In this document: piece after piece, positions 7,541 through 14,701 of the stretch
Layout: each line of letters opens with the position of its first letter
Position numbering within the stretch: the first letter of the stretch is position 1
Origin: a virus
Length of the DNA stretch: 25,947 nt
Strand: one strand, 5' to 3'
Virus record (IMG/VR): IMGVR_UViG_3300032163_000092
Coordinates: 1 to 25,947 of that record
The notes under the pieces: generated by a model
What the model saw: only the letters and a program-made list of their open reading frames with translations
Database searches by the model: none
Told to the model about the DNA's origin: nothing
Translations under genes and position numbers: made by a program

Positions 7541-9009
7541 TCAGTAAATCCCCCCGCGTCTCCCCCGTCATCGACGAAGTTTTCGAACTCGTCTTCGCCG
7601 AGAACCGGATAGCGCGTCTGTAAGAGGTAAAGGATCGCTTGAGTGGCCGTGTCGACTTGATCGTTAACCTCATTGTCTGATCCCCGAAATTTCGCGCACT
7701 CTTCCACAAAGTCCGTGACCCACGGCGCGATCTCGGGGTCCGGTATGTAGACGTTGCCGGCCGCGAGCGGAGGCGTTACCGCTACCGCTCTCGCGACCTT
7801 CGTCCCGTGAGGCAAAATCGGTACGAGACCCGGGATGGTCTTCGTGAGCATCGATATGACGGCCGGTCCGTTCGCCTTGTCTTCCACTAGGTGACCAACC
7901 GCGAACGGATATTGACGCGCCAGATTTTTGACTCCTTCGAGAGCTTCGAGGAAGTCCATCCGTCCACGAATCATGATCGGCAATAGGTAAAAATCCCCAC
8001 CGCGCCGCGCCCAACACTGGCCCACAACAAACGAGCCCGCCTTCGTCTCTTTGAAAGTCATGTCCCACGACGTGACGACGATATCGAAGCCCGACGGTAA
8101 CGCCTTGTAGAAACGCCAGTATGTCCGCTTTAAAACGGTGGTCGTCTCGTCCATGCGTTCGTTCTGCATTTCGCGAGCGAAGATAAGCGGTCCCATGAGG
8201 ACTTTGTCCTTCTTCAATTTGTCGAACGTGTTGTGCTCTGTCGGCCATAAAATCGTTCCCTTGTCCCAATCCTTGACGGCGGCGAAGCTCCGCGATTTCA
8301 CTCCCGCTTTCTTTTTCAATTCTTCGAGGAGGTCATCTGTATTGATCGCGGTCCCTTGAAAATGGATCGACGTCCTCCGTGACTTCGAACGCGCTTGATA
8401 CAGAGAGCCCCAAAACCATGCGTTCTTTTTCTTCGTCATCGTCGACGAGAAGATGTCGTCCTCGTCGTATAAATCGTCCACGATAATGTAATCGGGTCTG
8501 ACGTTCCGATAGTTGATCCCTCGGATGCTCTTGCCGGCCCCGATCGCGGAGAAGATGACTCCGTTACTCAGGACGAAGCGTTGATCCGTCCACCGGTCGC
8601 CGATCATGTCGCCGTACATCGCGATGAGGAGCTCGTTTGATTCGAGCTCGCATTTGATCGCTCGGTTTACCTCAAGCGCCTTTTCGTCGGTCGCTTGCAC
8701 GTTCAGGTAGTGCCGGAACGTCTCGGGCTCTTCGAGAGCTTGAAAGAGCGGGATCAAAAAGCACTTGATCGTCGTCTTCGAGTGATATCGAGGAGCTTCG
8801 GTGTTCGTGAACTCTTCCGATCGGATGCTCACGAAATAACCGTGAAGCTCCGGACAGAAAGGGAGTCCGAACTTTTCGGAGAAGAGCGCCTCGCCCCACC
8901 CGAGAATGTCTTTCTCCTTCGCACATAGACGCGCTTCCTTCAAGCGCGACTGGCGTTCTATTTCAAAGAGCTCGTCGTCTGACCTAGACTTTTTGAGCGC
9001 CGTTGGCAT
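7537..9009 (-). CDS. terL: terminase large subunit
   Basis: A 490-residue DNA-packaging motor. The ATPase half has a divergent Walker A (PRYHSKTT, residues 73-80) where the usual GKT is replaced by HSKT, a Walker B (YIIVDDLYDEDD, about 174-185) and a coupling motif near FQGTAIN (about 217-223). The nuclease half has the three acidic sites of the RNase H-like fold: Asp316 in SWDMTF, Glu376 in VEDKANG and Asp450/Asp453 near NDQVDTATQA. Length and motif order are normal for the family. It overlaps the small subunit gene by 26 bases and the portal by 4. Confidence 0.93.
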   Translation of the reverse strand: MPTALKKSRSDDELFEIERQSRLKEARLCAKEKDILGWGEALFSEKFGLPFCPELHGYFVSIRSEEFTNTEAPRYHSKTTIKCFLIPLFQALEEPETFRHYLNVQATDEKALEVNRAIKCELESNELLIAMYGDMIGDRWTDQRFVLSNGVIFSAIGAGKSIRGINYRNVRPDYIIVDDLYDEDDIFSSTMTKKKNAWFWGSLYQARSKSRRTSIHFQGTAINTDDLLEELKKKAGVKSRSFAAVKDWDKGTILWPTEHNTFDKLKKDKVLMGPLIFAREMQNERMDETTTVLKRTYWRFYKALPSGFDIVVTSWDMTFKETKAGSFVVGQCWARRGGDFYLLPIMIRGRMDFLEALEGVKNLARQYPFAVGHLVEDKANGPAVISMLTKTIPGLVPILPHGTKVARAVAVTPPLAAGNVYIPDPEIAPWVTDFVEECAKFRGSDNEVNDQVDTATQAILYLLQTRYPVLGEDEFENFVDDGGDAGGFTE

Positions 9010-9541
9010 GGCCGGTCCGCATCCGAGCTAAACCTCTAAGCTCATCGCGTGTCAGCCCCGAGAAGTCAATCTGCGATGTCACCGTGACAAGCGGCCGTCC
9101 GTCTTTGCCGGTGACTTCGAGCTTGAGCATCCCTAAAATCTTCGCGGCGAGCTCGGCGGCTCGCAAGCGGTCCGTGAATTTGATCTTCTTCACTTCGCCG
9201 GCGCTGTCATCGAGGTCGATACCGGCAAGAGCGACGATGACGTCATCGGGCATCTGATTGACGTCCTTCATTGTTCCGTCGGTGTTAAAGGCTTTTCGAG
9301 GATCGAAGGTGAGCATGGCGAGGACTTTGGCTCTGACAAGTTCGGTGGTGAGCTCGGACTTCGCTTCTATACGCTTGAGCGCGGCGTCTACTGCGCTCCG
9401 AACCATAACTTTTGATAACAGGCGTGAGCCTTGCGGTTGTGCTGTTTTGGTCGAATAACCGGCTCGTTTCGCGGCGGCGGTCGCGTTTTGGTCTTTGAGG
9501 TACTCCGATACGAAGCGGCGCTCTTTAGGTGATAGGTCCAT
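8984..9541 (-). CDS. terS: terminase small subunit
   Basis: A 185-residue protein with an N-terminal helix-turn-helix (LSPKERRFVSEYLKD, NATAAAKRAGYS, residues about 3-45), the typical opening of Terminase_2-type small subunits, followed by a helical oligomerisation core (ELTTELVRAKVLAML) and a segment with TDRLRAAELAAKILGML. It would recognise the packaging site and load the large subunit, whose gene it overlaps by 26 bases. Confidence 0.9.
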   Translation of the reverse strand: MDLSPKERRFVSEYLKDQNATAAAKRAGYSTKTAQPQGSRLLSKVMVRSAVDAALKRIEAKSELTTELVRAKVLAMLTFDPRKAFNTDGTMKDVNQMPDDVIVALAGIDLDDSAGEVKKIKFTDRLRAAELAAKILGMLKLEVTGKDGRPLVTVTSQIDFSGLTRDELRGLARMRTGHANGAQKV

Positions 9542-9986
9542 TCTTCCCTGTCTGTCCTTGGTTCCCGCCGCTCACCGAGTTAGCCGACTCGGGGTGAACG
9601 TCGAACGACGGGAACCGTACCTTTCGCGAAGCGGTGCGAGCCGTGGAGCCCGAACCGTCTTTAAATTTTCGTTGCGTGAGCGTGAGGTTCGTCGCCGCGA
9701 CGACGCGGGGGTAGAGGTCAGAGGGAATGATCGGTTTCACTACGGAGAGGAAAAATTCTAAACACTCTGCGAGCTGAGAGGTGTGCGAATCAAATTTGTT
9801 TTTCTTCGCGAGGTTGAATTGTCGACGGAAATCAGGGTCATCACGTCGCCAATCATAGATCGCGTCGCGTGACACGCGGACGATGCGAGCGGCCGGCGCG
9901 ACTTTGCCGAAGCGGAGAAACGCTTTTAGGAATGGTTGTTTTTTGTGCTCAAGGATCGCTGTCGCGGTTGAACTCATTACGCCCAT
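9525..9986 (-). CDS. helix-turn-helix protein, terminase-linked
   Basis: A 153-residue protein with an HTH around residues 28-55 (VAPAARIVRVSRDAIYDWRR) that resembles the DNA-binding head of small terminase subunits. The C-terminal third is Ser/Gly/Arg-rich and probably disordered. It overlaps the terS gene by 17 bases. Start could be the ATG at 9986 or that at 9977; neither has a clear ribosome site. It might be a second packaging-site binding protein or a late regulator. A GGATATCC half-site lies right before the start. Confidence 0.7.
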   Translation of the reverse strand: MGVMSSTATAILEHKKQPFLKAFLRFGKVAPAARIVRVSRDAIYDWRRDDPDFRRQFNLAKKNKFDSHTSQLAECLEFFLSVVKPIIPSDLYPRVVAATNLTLTQRKFKDGSGSTARTASRKVRFPSFDVHPESANSVSGGNQGQTGKNGPIT

Positions 9987-10027
9987 GAGGATATCCCACG
10001 AGCGGGAAAAAGGGTGCTACTGGTTTC

Positions 10028-10273
10028 TTACACTTCGCGGAGGGAGTTCGCCATCTTCGGTGGGACCGCTTCTCGGTGAGGGTTTCTCAGATGGTAGGTC
10101 TTCACAAACACGTCATGAACGTCGCGGTATCGGTGGATGATGACTTGAACGTTGATCCACGTTTCTCCGGTCAGTTGGGCTATCTCTTTCGGCGACTTAC
10201 CGGCGCGGAGTCCGCGCAAGATCGCCGCTATAATTGCTTTCGTAATGATCCGAGCGTTTCTGACTTCCGGCAA
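10028..10273 (-). CDS. small HTH DNA-binding protein
   Basis: The TTG at 10273 has GGGAGG eight bases upstream and gives 81 residues; a longer frame to 10501 runs antisense into the recombinase-like gene and is unlikely. The core AGKSPKEIAQLTGETWINVQVIIHR is a clear HTH of the sigma/homeodomain-like kind. It is the first gene of the leftward packaging and head operon after the divergent promoter region, so it may control late genes or packaging. The function is inference. Confidence 0.65.
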   Translation of the reverse strand: MPEVRNARIITKAIIAAILRGLRAGKSPKEIAQLTGETWINVQVIIHRYRDVHDVFVKTYHLRNPHREAVPPKMANSLREV

Positions 10274-10294
10274 AAGGCCCCCCTCCCCGAGTAA

Positions 10295-10327
10295 GTCCAC
10301 AAAACTATACCCGTTTTTTTTGTGGAC
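10295..10327. repeat. inverted-repeat site A (candidate recombinase crossover site)
   Basis: A 33-bp element with perfect 10-bp arms, GTCCACAAAA and TTTTGTGGAC, around a 13-bp centre. Its left part (GTCCACAAAAC then TATACC) recurs at 11505 after the recombinase gene, with a single extra C. The size is near that of a small serine recombinase crossover site (about 28-34 bp). It also overlaps the leader of the leftward HTH gene and the -35 area of the rightward promoter. Confidence 0.6.
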
Positions 10328-10344
10328 AGCAAACGCGGATTTAC

Positions 10345-10376
10345 TATGATATCCGCTCTGATATCTATCAGGCAAG
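10345..10376. promoter_or_regulatory. divergent promoter region with GATATC operator O1
   Basis: Two GATATC boxes at 10348-10353 and 10360-10365 are six bases apart. Leftward, TTGCCT (10375-10370) and TATCAT (10351-10346) are 18 bases apart and enclose the second box. Rightward, TATGAT (10345-10350) lies 19 bases from TTGTGG (10320-10325). The operator therefore overlaps both promoters, so one bound regulator could switch the recombinase operon and the HTH/terminase operon. Promoter calls are by eye. Confidence 0.6.
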
Positions 10377-10397
10377 GGAAGACCGGAGGCTACCGAT

Positions 10398-10886
10398 ATG
10401 AATGACCTATCTCGAAACTCTGTCGATCCAAAGGACGACCGCGAGGAATTGGCGTCAGCTCCGACGTCTTCTCGTTCGTCGATACCCATCGACCAAACCA
10501 ATTCCGTTCCGCAAGGTCAATCAATTAGAGCTGTCCTTTACTACCGAGAAGAAGACCGTCGGCGACTTCAAGAACTTAAACGCCAGTGCGCGGTCCGTAA
10601 CTTTATCTTTCTCACCGAAACGACAGTATGGGACGACGCGATCGACCTCGCGAAGAAGCGCCTTGTCGACGTCGTTGTTGTTCCCTCTTTTTCTTCCTTC
10701 CCTGTAATCGAAGGGCAATTTCCGCCGCTCGATCTGTATCTTACAGAGAAGGAGCTCAGAGATAGAGGCGCGAGCTTCTTCGTCATTTCCGAAGGAGTCG
10801 GGACGGCCACGGCGACCGGACGGTTCATGTTCACTTCAATGGCGGCTTTGCATGGCTATAGGAGACTCGGTGGATCAAGCGATTAA
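10398..10886 (+). CDS. degenerate serine recombinase-like protein (no catalytic serine)
   Basis: ATG at 10398 has GGAGG eight bases upstream. After a disordered 40-residue head, residues 43-157 line up with the catalytic domain of the recombinase encoded just downstream. AVLYYREED matches AIYARVST but has Glu where the nucleophilic serine should be. DVVVVPSFSSFPVI matches DALLVWALDRFARS but lacks both active-site arginines. GTATATGRFMFTSMAAL matches DTSTSQGRLMFHVIAGM. The C-terminal DNA-binding domain is absent. It is probably a non-catalytic partner or inhibitor of the active enzyme. The gene overlaps the next by 17 bases. Confidence 0.75.
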   Translation: MNDLSRNSVDPKDDREELASAPTSSRSSIPIDQTNSVPQGQSIRAVLYYREEDRRRLQELKRQCAVRNFIFLTETTVWDDAIDLAKKRLVDVVVVPSFSSFPVIEGQFPPLDLYLTEKELRDRGASFFVISEGVGTATATGRFMFTSMAALHGYRRLGGSSD

Positions 10887-11535
10887 GAAGCGCGTCGCGA
10901 TCTATGCGCGAGTCTCAACGAACGACCAAACAGCCGAGAACCAAATCCTCGACCTCGAAGGTTTCTGTAAACAGCGCGGTTGGACGATCAAGGAAACATT
11001 CATCGATGAGGGTATCAGCGGCGCTAAGGATGACCGGCCGCGCTTGAACGATATGATGGATCTCATCCGTCGCCACAAGTTCGACGCGCTCCTCGTCTGG
11101 GCGCTCGATCGCTTCGCGAGAAGTATGAAGCATCTCGTCCTCACTCTCGATGAGCTCCGCGAGCTGAAAGTCGATTTCATTTCCTACAAGCAGAACATCG
11201 ATACGAGCACATCGCAGGGACGCTTGATGTTCCACGTCATCGCCGGCATGGCTGAGTTTGAGCGCGAGATGATCCGCGAGCGCGTCTTTAGCGGACTCCG
11301 CCGCGTGAAGGCTTCCGGAAAGACGCTCGGACGTCCAACCCTACCTCAAGAGGTAAAGACAAGGATTCGCGAACTCCACGCGGCCGGTCAGTCCTACAGC
11401 GCGATCGCCGCACAAATCAAGTGGGTCCGCGCTTCCGGAAAGTACGGTCCGCGCAAAGAAGTGAGCATCTCGAAGTCGGTCATCGGGAAGATTTTAAACG
11501 AATCGTCCACAAAACCTATACCAAATGTCGCTTGA
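10870..11535 (+). CDS. serine recombinase (resolvase/invertase type)
   Basis: The GTG at 10870 has AGGAG five bases upstream; an ATG at 10852 lacks one. The 221-residue product has the small serine recombinase layout: AIYARVST with nucleophile Ser16, LDRFARS with Arg81 and Arg84, DTSTSQGRLMFHVIAGMAEF leading into the long E helix, and a C-terminal HTH (GRPTLPQEVKTRIRELHAAGQSYSAIAAQ in parts, about 154-221). It is far shorter than large phage serine integrases, so inversion, resolution or a site-specific excision role is more likely than classical integration, though integration is not excluded. Confidence 0.92.
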   Translation: MDQAIKKRVAIYARVSTNDQTAENQILDLEGFCKQRGWTIKETFIDEGISGAKDDRPRLNDMMDLIRRHKFDALLVWALDRFARSMKHLVLTLDELRELKVDFISYKQNIDTSTSQGRLMFHVIAGMAEFEREMIRERVFSGLRRVKASGKTLGRPTLPQEVKTRIRELHAAGQSYSAIAAQIKWVRASGKYGPRKEVSISKSVIGKILNESSTKPIPNVA

Positions 11536-11606
11536 GGCGTCGACGGAGCAAGTGTCGCTTGGAAAGGCTCCACCGAACAAGTGTTTTGTGGACACCCGTC
11601 GGAGGC
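11505..11606. repeat. repeat region after recombinase: site B plus three imperfect tandem units
   Basis: GTCCACAAAAC at 11505-11515 repeats site A, and its inverse TTTTGTGGAC lies at 11584-11593. Between and over them are three imperfect direct units of 27-29 bp at 11523-11549, 11550-11578 and 11579-11606, beginning AAATGTCGCTTG, AAGTGTCGCTTG and AAGTGTTTTGTG. A fourth looser copy (GTGTGGCTTGAGGC) occurs near 11643. Resolvase res sites are built from several recombinase subsites of similar size, so this may be a binding and crossover region. It overlaps the 3' end of the recombinase gene. Confidence 0.6.
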
Positions 11607-11649
11607 TTGTTTTCGCACTATATAAGGAAGAGTTCGACAGGAGTGTGGC

Positions 11650-11859
11650 TTGAGGCTTAAGCGATGGGAATTGCGCCGCTTCGACTGGCGATGGGGTGTT
11701 GTCACGGCCGGACCATTCTTTTCCTGTTTGAGCATCCATCGAACGAAGCCCATCGCGCAACGGTGGAAGCGAGACCAAAACTCAAAACGCTTAAGAGTCG
11801 TTCGCGTCGTCATCGTTCCGGACCTTCATGACAAATGGAAAGGGTGCGCTCACGGATGA
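11650..11859 (+). CDS. small basic protein, unknown function
   Basis: A TTG at 11650 follows AGGAG with six bases between. The 69-residue product is strongly basic (KRWELRRFDWRWGVV, QRWKRDQNSKRLRVV) and ends in TGA overlapping the next ATG (ATGA). The overlap and the ribosome site are the main support. No family was recognised. The stretch 11607-11649 before it holds only spacer. Confidence 0.55.
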   Translation: MRLKRWELRRFDWRWGVVTAGPFFSCLSIHRTKPIAQRWKRDQNSKRLRVVRVVIVPDLHDKWKGCAHG

Positions 11860-12146
11860 CCGCAAAACCGTTCGGACTTCTTCGCTGTGAGCTCTGGGAT
11901 GGGAAAGCGGACTGTCCGCGAGCACTTCTCCGTGACACAATTCGCGGCCGCTACAAGGCAAACGAAGGATGGTGTTGGTTGGTTGAACCGCCGAAGCGGT
12001 ACGGAGACCCCGCGAGGTTCTTTGTGGGATACCGGACCACTACAAACGCTCTCATTGAGCGAGGCTTTCGGCTTTGCGGGTCAGTTGAAGGATACGTTTG
12101 CAACGGAAGAGGTCAGCTCGCGAAGAGCGGCCGCTACGGAGACTAA
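11856..12146 (+). CDS. hypothetical phage protein
   Basis: The ATG at 11856 overlaps the preceding TGA; an ATG at 11835 in the same frame would overlap more and has no ribosome site. The 96-residue product has a compact mixed composition with Cys and Trp (GLLRCELWDGKADCP, EGWCWLVEPPKRYGDPARFFVGY). The stop TAA merges into the AAGGAGG of the next gene. No domain was recognised. Confidence 0.6.
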   Translation: MTAKPFGLLRCELWDGKADCPRALLRDTIRGRYKANEGWCWLVEPPKRYGDPARFFVGYRTTTNALIERGFRLCGSVEGYVCNGRGQLAKSGRYGD

Positions 12147-12155
12147 GGAGGCAGT

Positions 12156-12422
12156 ATGGCAAAACAGGAAGTTCTCATTCAGCTAATCACGAACGGACGT
12201 CCCGGGTGGCAAGTCCGCGAACCGGTAGACGCGAAGCTCTGTCGCAAGATGACCGACAAGGAACTTAAAGCGATCGGAACGGCCGTTGTCAATGAGCTCG
12301 GCGCGATTATCCGGTCCGGAGCTCCGGAGACCTCGATCGAGAGATTCGTTCACGGCGGTCAGTCCGCGCAGAAAGCGGCCGACGAAGTAATCGCGGCTCA
12401 CCAGAATAAGAAAAAGAAATGA
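12156..12422 (+). CDS. hypothetical phage protein
   Basis: ATG at 12156 follows AAGGAGG. The 88-residue protein starts with a short beta segment (QEVLIQLITNGRPGWQV), has a helical middle (MTDKELKAIGTAVVNELGAIIR) and a lysine-only tail (KKKK). Its stop overlaps the next start as ATGA. Function unknown; the basic tail could bind nucleic acid. Confidence 0.7.
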   Translation: MAKQEVLIQLITNGRPGWQVREPVDAKLCRKMTDKELKAIGTAVVNELGAIIRSGAPETSIERFVHGGQSAQKAADEVIAAHQNKKKK

Positions 12423-12601
12423 TCGCCGCGATGACACTAAAGACGTGCTGTTGCTCGAAGCGGCCGGTCACGATCGAGGAAGACGACCCGATCGAGATAT
12501 GCCGGCATTGCGGCGGCGCTCGGCCGACAAAGGTTCTAACCGCGATGCGAGCGCGAGAATATAAAAGGAGGCTTACCGATGGAACTGCCAGAGATTCTTA
12601 A
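12419..12601 (+). CDS. small putative zinc-binding protein
   Basis: A 60-residue protein with a cysteine cluster near the start (TCCCSKRP) and CRHCGG about 15 residues later, a plausible zinc-ribbon. It starts in an ATGA overlap and overlaps the next gene by 23 bases. Zinc ribbon proteins of this size are common in phage early regions and often bind DNA or host proteins; which one is not visible. Confidence 0.65.
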   Translation: MIAAMTLKTCCCSKRPVTIEEDDPIEICRHCGGARPTKVLTAMRAREYKRRLTDGTARDS

Positions 12602-12941
12602 AAAGCTGTTAGAAGAAGCGCACGTCATCGAGATTCATACCGGCGACTGTGACCACGACGAGGGTGACAACGGGTCGAAGTGGATCCAAGTCGCGAGACT
12701 CGGACAGGAGGACATACTCAAGCGCAAGGCTCATGTCGCGGACCTCGCGAAGGCGCGATCGGATATCGAAGTCCTTCTCTCAAAGCTCGACGCGGTAAAG
12801 GCGAACGCGATCGCGGCGAAGACCGAGCATTGGGCCTATATCCGCGAGAAGTACGGTTTGCCGGCAAAACAGGCGATGAGGATCGCGGACGACGGCCGTA
12901 TTCTTATGAGACCGGAGAAAGAGGGCGCCGATGGTCACTAA
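12579..12941 (+). CDS. hypothetical phage protein
   Basis: ATG at 12579 follows AAAAGGAGG. The 120-residue product begins MELPEILKKLLEEAH, has an acidic His/Asp patch (HTGDCDHDEGDNG) that could bind metal, and a long helix (HVADLAKARSDIEVLLSKLDAV). It overlaps the DUF3850-like gene by 11 bases. No family was recognised. Confidence 0.7.
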   Translation: MELPEILKKLLEEAHVIEIHTGDCDHDEGDNGSKWIQVARLGQEDILKRKAHVADLAKARSDIEVLLSKLDAVKANAIAAKTEHWAYIREKYGLPAKQAMRIADDGRILMRPEKEGADGH

Positions 12942-13194
12942 ACATGAGCTTAAAATCTGGCCCGAGTTCTTCGGGGACGTCCTCTCCGGAGCCAAGAAGT
13001 ACGAGGTCCGCGTAAACGATCGCGGCTTCAAAGTCGGCGACGAGCTGATTCTTCAAGAGTGGAACCCTAACACGGCCGCGTATTCCGGTAAGACCTGTAC
13101 CGCGAAGGTCGCCCATATCACTCACGGCTCGGAGGTTCCTGGCTCTGCGATGAGACCGAACCTCTGCGTCATGGGAATCGAGGTGATCGCATGA
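12931..13194 (+). CDS. DUF3850/ASCH-like domain protein
   Basis: The whole 87-residue protein fits the DUF3850 pattern: HELKIWPEFFGDVLSGAKKY, then EVRVNDRGFKVGDELILQEW and a closing strand. DUF3850 is related to ASCH/PUA-type beta-barrels that bind RNA or modified nucleotides. Small phage copies are common; the ligand here is unknown. Its neighbours are small accessory genes read in the same direction with overlaps. Confidence 0.8.
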   Translation: MVTKHELKIWPEFFGDVLSGAKKYEVRVNDRGFKVGDELILQEWNPNTAAYSGKTCTAKVAHITHGSEVPGSAMRPNLCVMGIEVIA

Positions 13195-13442
13195 GCTTCA
13201 TACGCAAAGGACCGGCAAATCGTTTCCCGAAAGGCTTAAAGGTCGAACCGCTCGGAGCGGAGAAGTTCCGCGTCACGCTGTCGGCCGGCTTCGCTCAAGT
13301 CGGTTGCGACTTCTCAGCCGGAGAGGTCGAACACATGGCCGCGCATCTAGTCGACGTCGTTCAAATGGTGAAGCTGACCGGATTCAACTATGCGCCGACG
13401 AAGGAGAACATCAATATAGAAGACGAGGAGTCCCGCGCATGA
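13191..13442 (+). CDS. hypothetical phage protein
   Basis: An 83-residue protein starting in an ATGA overlap. The middle is a beta-hairpin followed by a helix (EKFRVTLSAGFAQVGCDFSAG, then EVEHMAAHLVDVVQMVKLTG), the shape of a small alpha/beta fold. The tail is acidic. Family not recognised. Confidence 0.65.
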   Translation: MSFIRKGPANRFPKGLKVEPLGAEKFRVTLSAGFAQVGCDFSAGEVEHMAAHLVDVVQMVKLTGFNYAPTKENINIEDEESRA

Positions 13443-13795
13443 CTGACGCGATCGGACACGGATGGGTACGGCCGCTCCCTTACGGACCGGTCGCTCGATG
13501 TGGCGGTCCTGGCATCTGTAGCGAGTGCGCGATCGAGCTCGCGAACCTGACGCGAGCGGTCAAAGAGCTTTACTACTGGCAAGTTCACGGACCGGACGCG
13601 ACAAACTTTACGGCGATCCTCTACACGCTCATGCAAAAAGGAAGTCACGGGAACCGCGAACGTCTCGGACTCGGGTTCCCTTGGGAACTCGAAGCGTGGC
13701 GTCAATGGAACGCCTCACCTACGGCAGAGGAGTTCTTCGCGAAGTTCGGATTCGGCGTTAGGTCTTCGCCCACCAAAATATCAGAATCAGAATAA
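13439..13795 (+). CDS. hypothetical protein with Cys pair, last gene of rightward operon
   Basis: ATG at 13439 overlaps the preceding TGA (ATGA). The 118-residue product contains CGGPGICSEC early, a possible metal site, and a helix ending in Trp-rich ELYYWQVHGPD. It ends at 13795 facing the leftward genes; no terminator hairpin was found between the converging units. A different frame start at 13304 was rejected because its first part is the shadow of the gene before. Confidence 0.65.
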   Translation: MTDAIGHGWVRPLPYGPVARCGGPGICSECAIELANLTRAVKELYYWQVHGPDATNFTAILYTLMQKGSHGNRERLGLGFPWELEAWRQWNASPTAEEFFAKFGFGVRSSPTKISESE

Positions 13796-13839
13796 CGAGG
13801 AAGACGACGAGTCCGAGTCTCGCGTCGACCTCCGTGATG

Positions 13840-14046
13840 TCAGTTAACGACGCGAAGATGCGAGACCGCCTCGATCGGCAGGAAGAGCTGACAAATCCAC
13901 AACACCAGAACCACTATCACAAACGCATTCAGGATTTTTATCACCGTTCCGTCGAGAAACGCAGGAAACTTTCCCGCGAGCCAGTTTACAAGTCCGAGCA
14001 ATACGGCCACGATCAGAATGACCTTTACGACTGTCAGCATCAGCAT
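13840..14046 (-). CDS. small two-helix membrane protein (Thivi_2564-like)
   Basis: ATG at 14046 follows AGGAGG nine bases upstream. The 68-residue product has two hydrophobic helices, about residues 4-25 and 36-58 (VVKVILIVAVLLGLVNWLAG and VIKILNAFVIVVLVLW). The pattern LVN, then a short loop with GTVIKILNAF, matches small bacterial and phage membrane proteins of the Thivi_2564 type. A holin role is possible but unproven, as no endolysin lies in this window. Confidence 0.75.
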   Translation of the reverse strand: MLMLTVVKVILIVAVLLGLVNWLAGKFPAFLDGTVIKILNAFVIVVLVLWICQLFLPIEAVSHLRVVN

Positions 14047-14060
14047 GTTTTTGTTCCTCC

Positions 14061-14318
14061 TTAGTCGAGTGTACGGGTGTCTTCCATTGAAACCAGTTCT
14101 TTAAAGTGAGCAAGAGTAGAATTATGGATGGGGTCGGCTGTGGATACACGACGAAGGGGCTCCTGCTTAAATAGATTGAATAATTCTCGGAGGACTCGAC
14201 GCTGGACGTAAATCGTCTCGAAAAGCCGGTGAATGTCTTTGTCGTTCGAAAGTCCGCGACAGAAGTCTTTTTGGATAGATTCGAAATCCTCATCCGTCAA
14301 GGCTCTTCCGTCATTCAT
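14061..14318 (-). CDS. hypothetical helical phage protein
   Basis: The start ATG at 14318 has AGGAGG 11 bases upstream; a longer frame to 14444 has only shadow sequence. The 85-residue product is helical and mixed-charge (ALTDEDFESIQKDFCRGL, IHRLFETIYVQRRVLREL). Its TAA lies within the ribosome site of the membrane protein downstream. It might be an accessory to that protein, but no function is visible. Confidence 0.6.
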   Translation of the reverse strand: MNDGRALTDEDFESIQKDFCRGLSNDKDIHRLFETIYVQRRVLRELFNLFKQEPLRRVSTADPIHNSTLAHFKELVSMEDTRTLD

Positions 14319-14554
14319 TCTTCGGACTTCCTCCTTCCCACATTGGCCGCTCGGTGGACTCTCAAAAAAGCGGGATGGTCGTAAGCATGTCGGACGCGCT
14401 CTTCGGACTCGACGAGCCATTGACCCTTGTGACCTTGGACCCACCCGCGCTCTGTCTCATAGAGAAAATCTTCCTTCATCTGAATCGCTTTCACGAAGTG
14501 AGTCCGGCGCTTATAGCTCTTCCACTTCAACGTCTCGCCGAGCTTGACTATCAA
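14315..14554 (-). CDS. hypothetical basic phage protein
   Basis: A 79-residue protein (from the TTG at 14554, whose TTGA overlaps the stop of a tiny membrane peptide gene; GTG codons at 14563 and 14560 are alternatives). It contains SYKRRTHFVKAIQMKEDFLYE and GWVQGHKGQWLVES and a basic tail. Its stop overlaps the next ATG. Start and function are uncertain. Confidence 0.55.
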   Translation of the reverse strand: MIVKLGETLKWKSYKRRTHFVKAIQMKEDFLYETERGWVQGHKGQWLVESEERVRHAYDHPAFLRVHRAANVGRRKSEE

Positions 14555-14649
14555 CGCCACCACCGGCCGGCGAAAAGAGTGAGAAGAGCAGACGCTACCA
14601 CGACGGCAACGAACAGATATATTTTCTCAGCGTGAGTAAGCCGTCGCAC
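14551..14649 (-). CDS. one-helix membrane peptide
   Basis: A GTG at 14649 (or TTG at 14655) opens 32 codons: a basic start, AEKIYLFVAVVVASALLTLF as a clear transmembrane helix, and a basic GRWWR end. The TGA overlaps the next TTG. No ribosome site is visible, so the call rests on the hydrophobic pattern and the overlap. It may be a small lysis or membrane accessory peptide. Confidence 0.45.
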   Translation of the reverse strand: MRRLTHAEKIYLFVAVVVASALLTLFAGRWWR

Positions 14650-14701
14650 ACGCAAAGTTTAAACGGATCAGGTGCTTTTCTGCTCGTCTATTTTCTTACG
14701 C

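Noticed and set aside
9987-9998. GGATATCC near 9990 as a fifth operator
   Set aside because: Only one box is present and the second half is not recognisable.
10274-10501. N-terminal extension of the leftward HTH gene to 10501
   Set aside because: It would run antisense through the start of the recombinase-like gene and its promoter; the internal TTG at 10273 has a strong ribosome site.
11394-11813. 139-codon minus-strand frame over the end of the recombinase gene
   Set aside because: Overlaps the well-supported recombinase and the repeat region, without ribosome site or family likeness.
13758-13839. Hydrophobic minus-strand frame (LGLVVFLVILILIFWWAKT) after the membrane protein gene
   Set aside because: It reads like a membrane helix but no ATG, GTG or TTG exists in frame and no ribosome site fits; it also runs into the rightward gene. 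Kept only as a curiosity.
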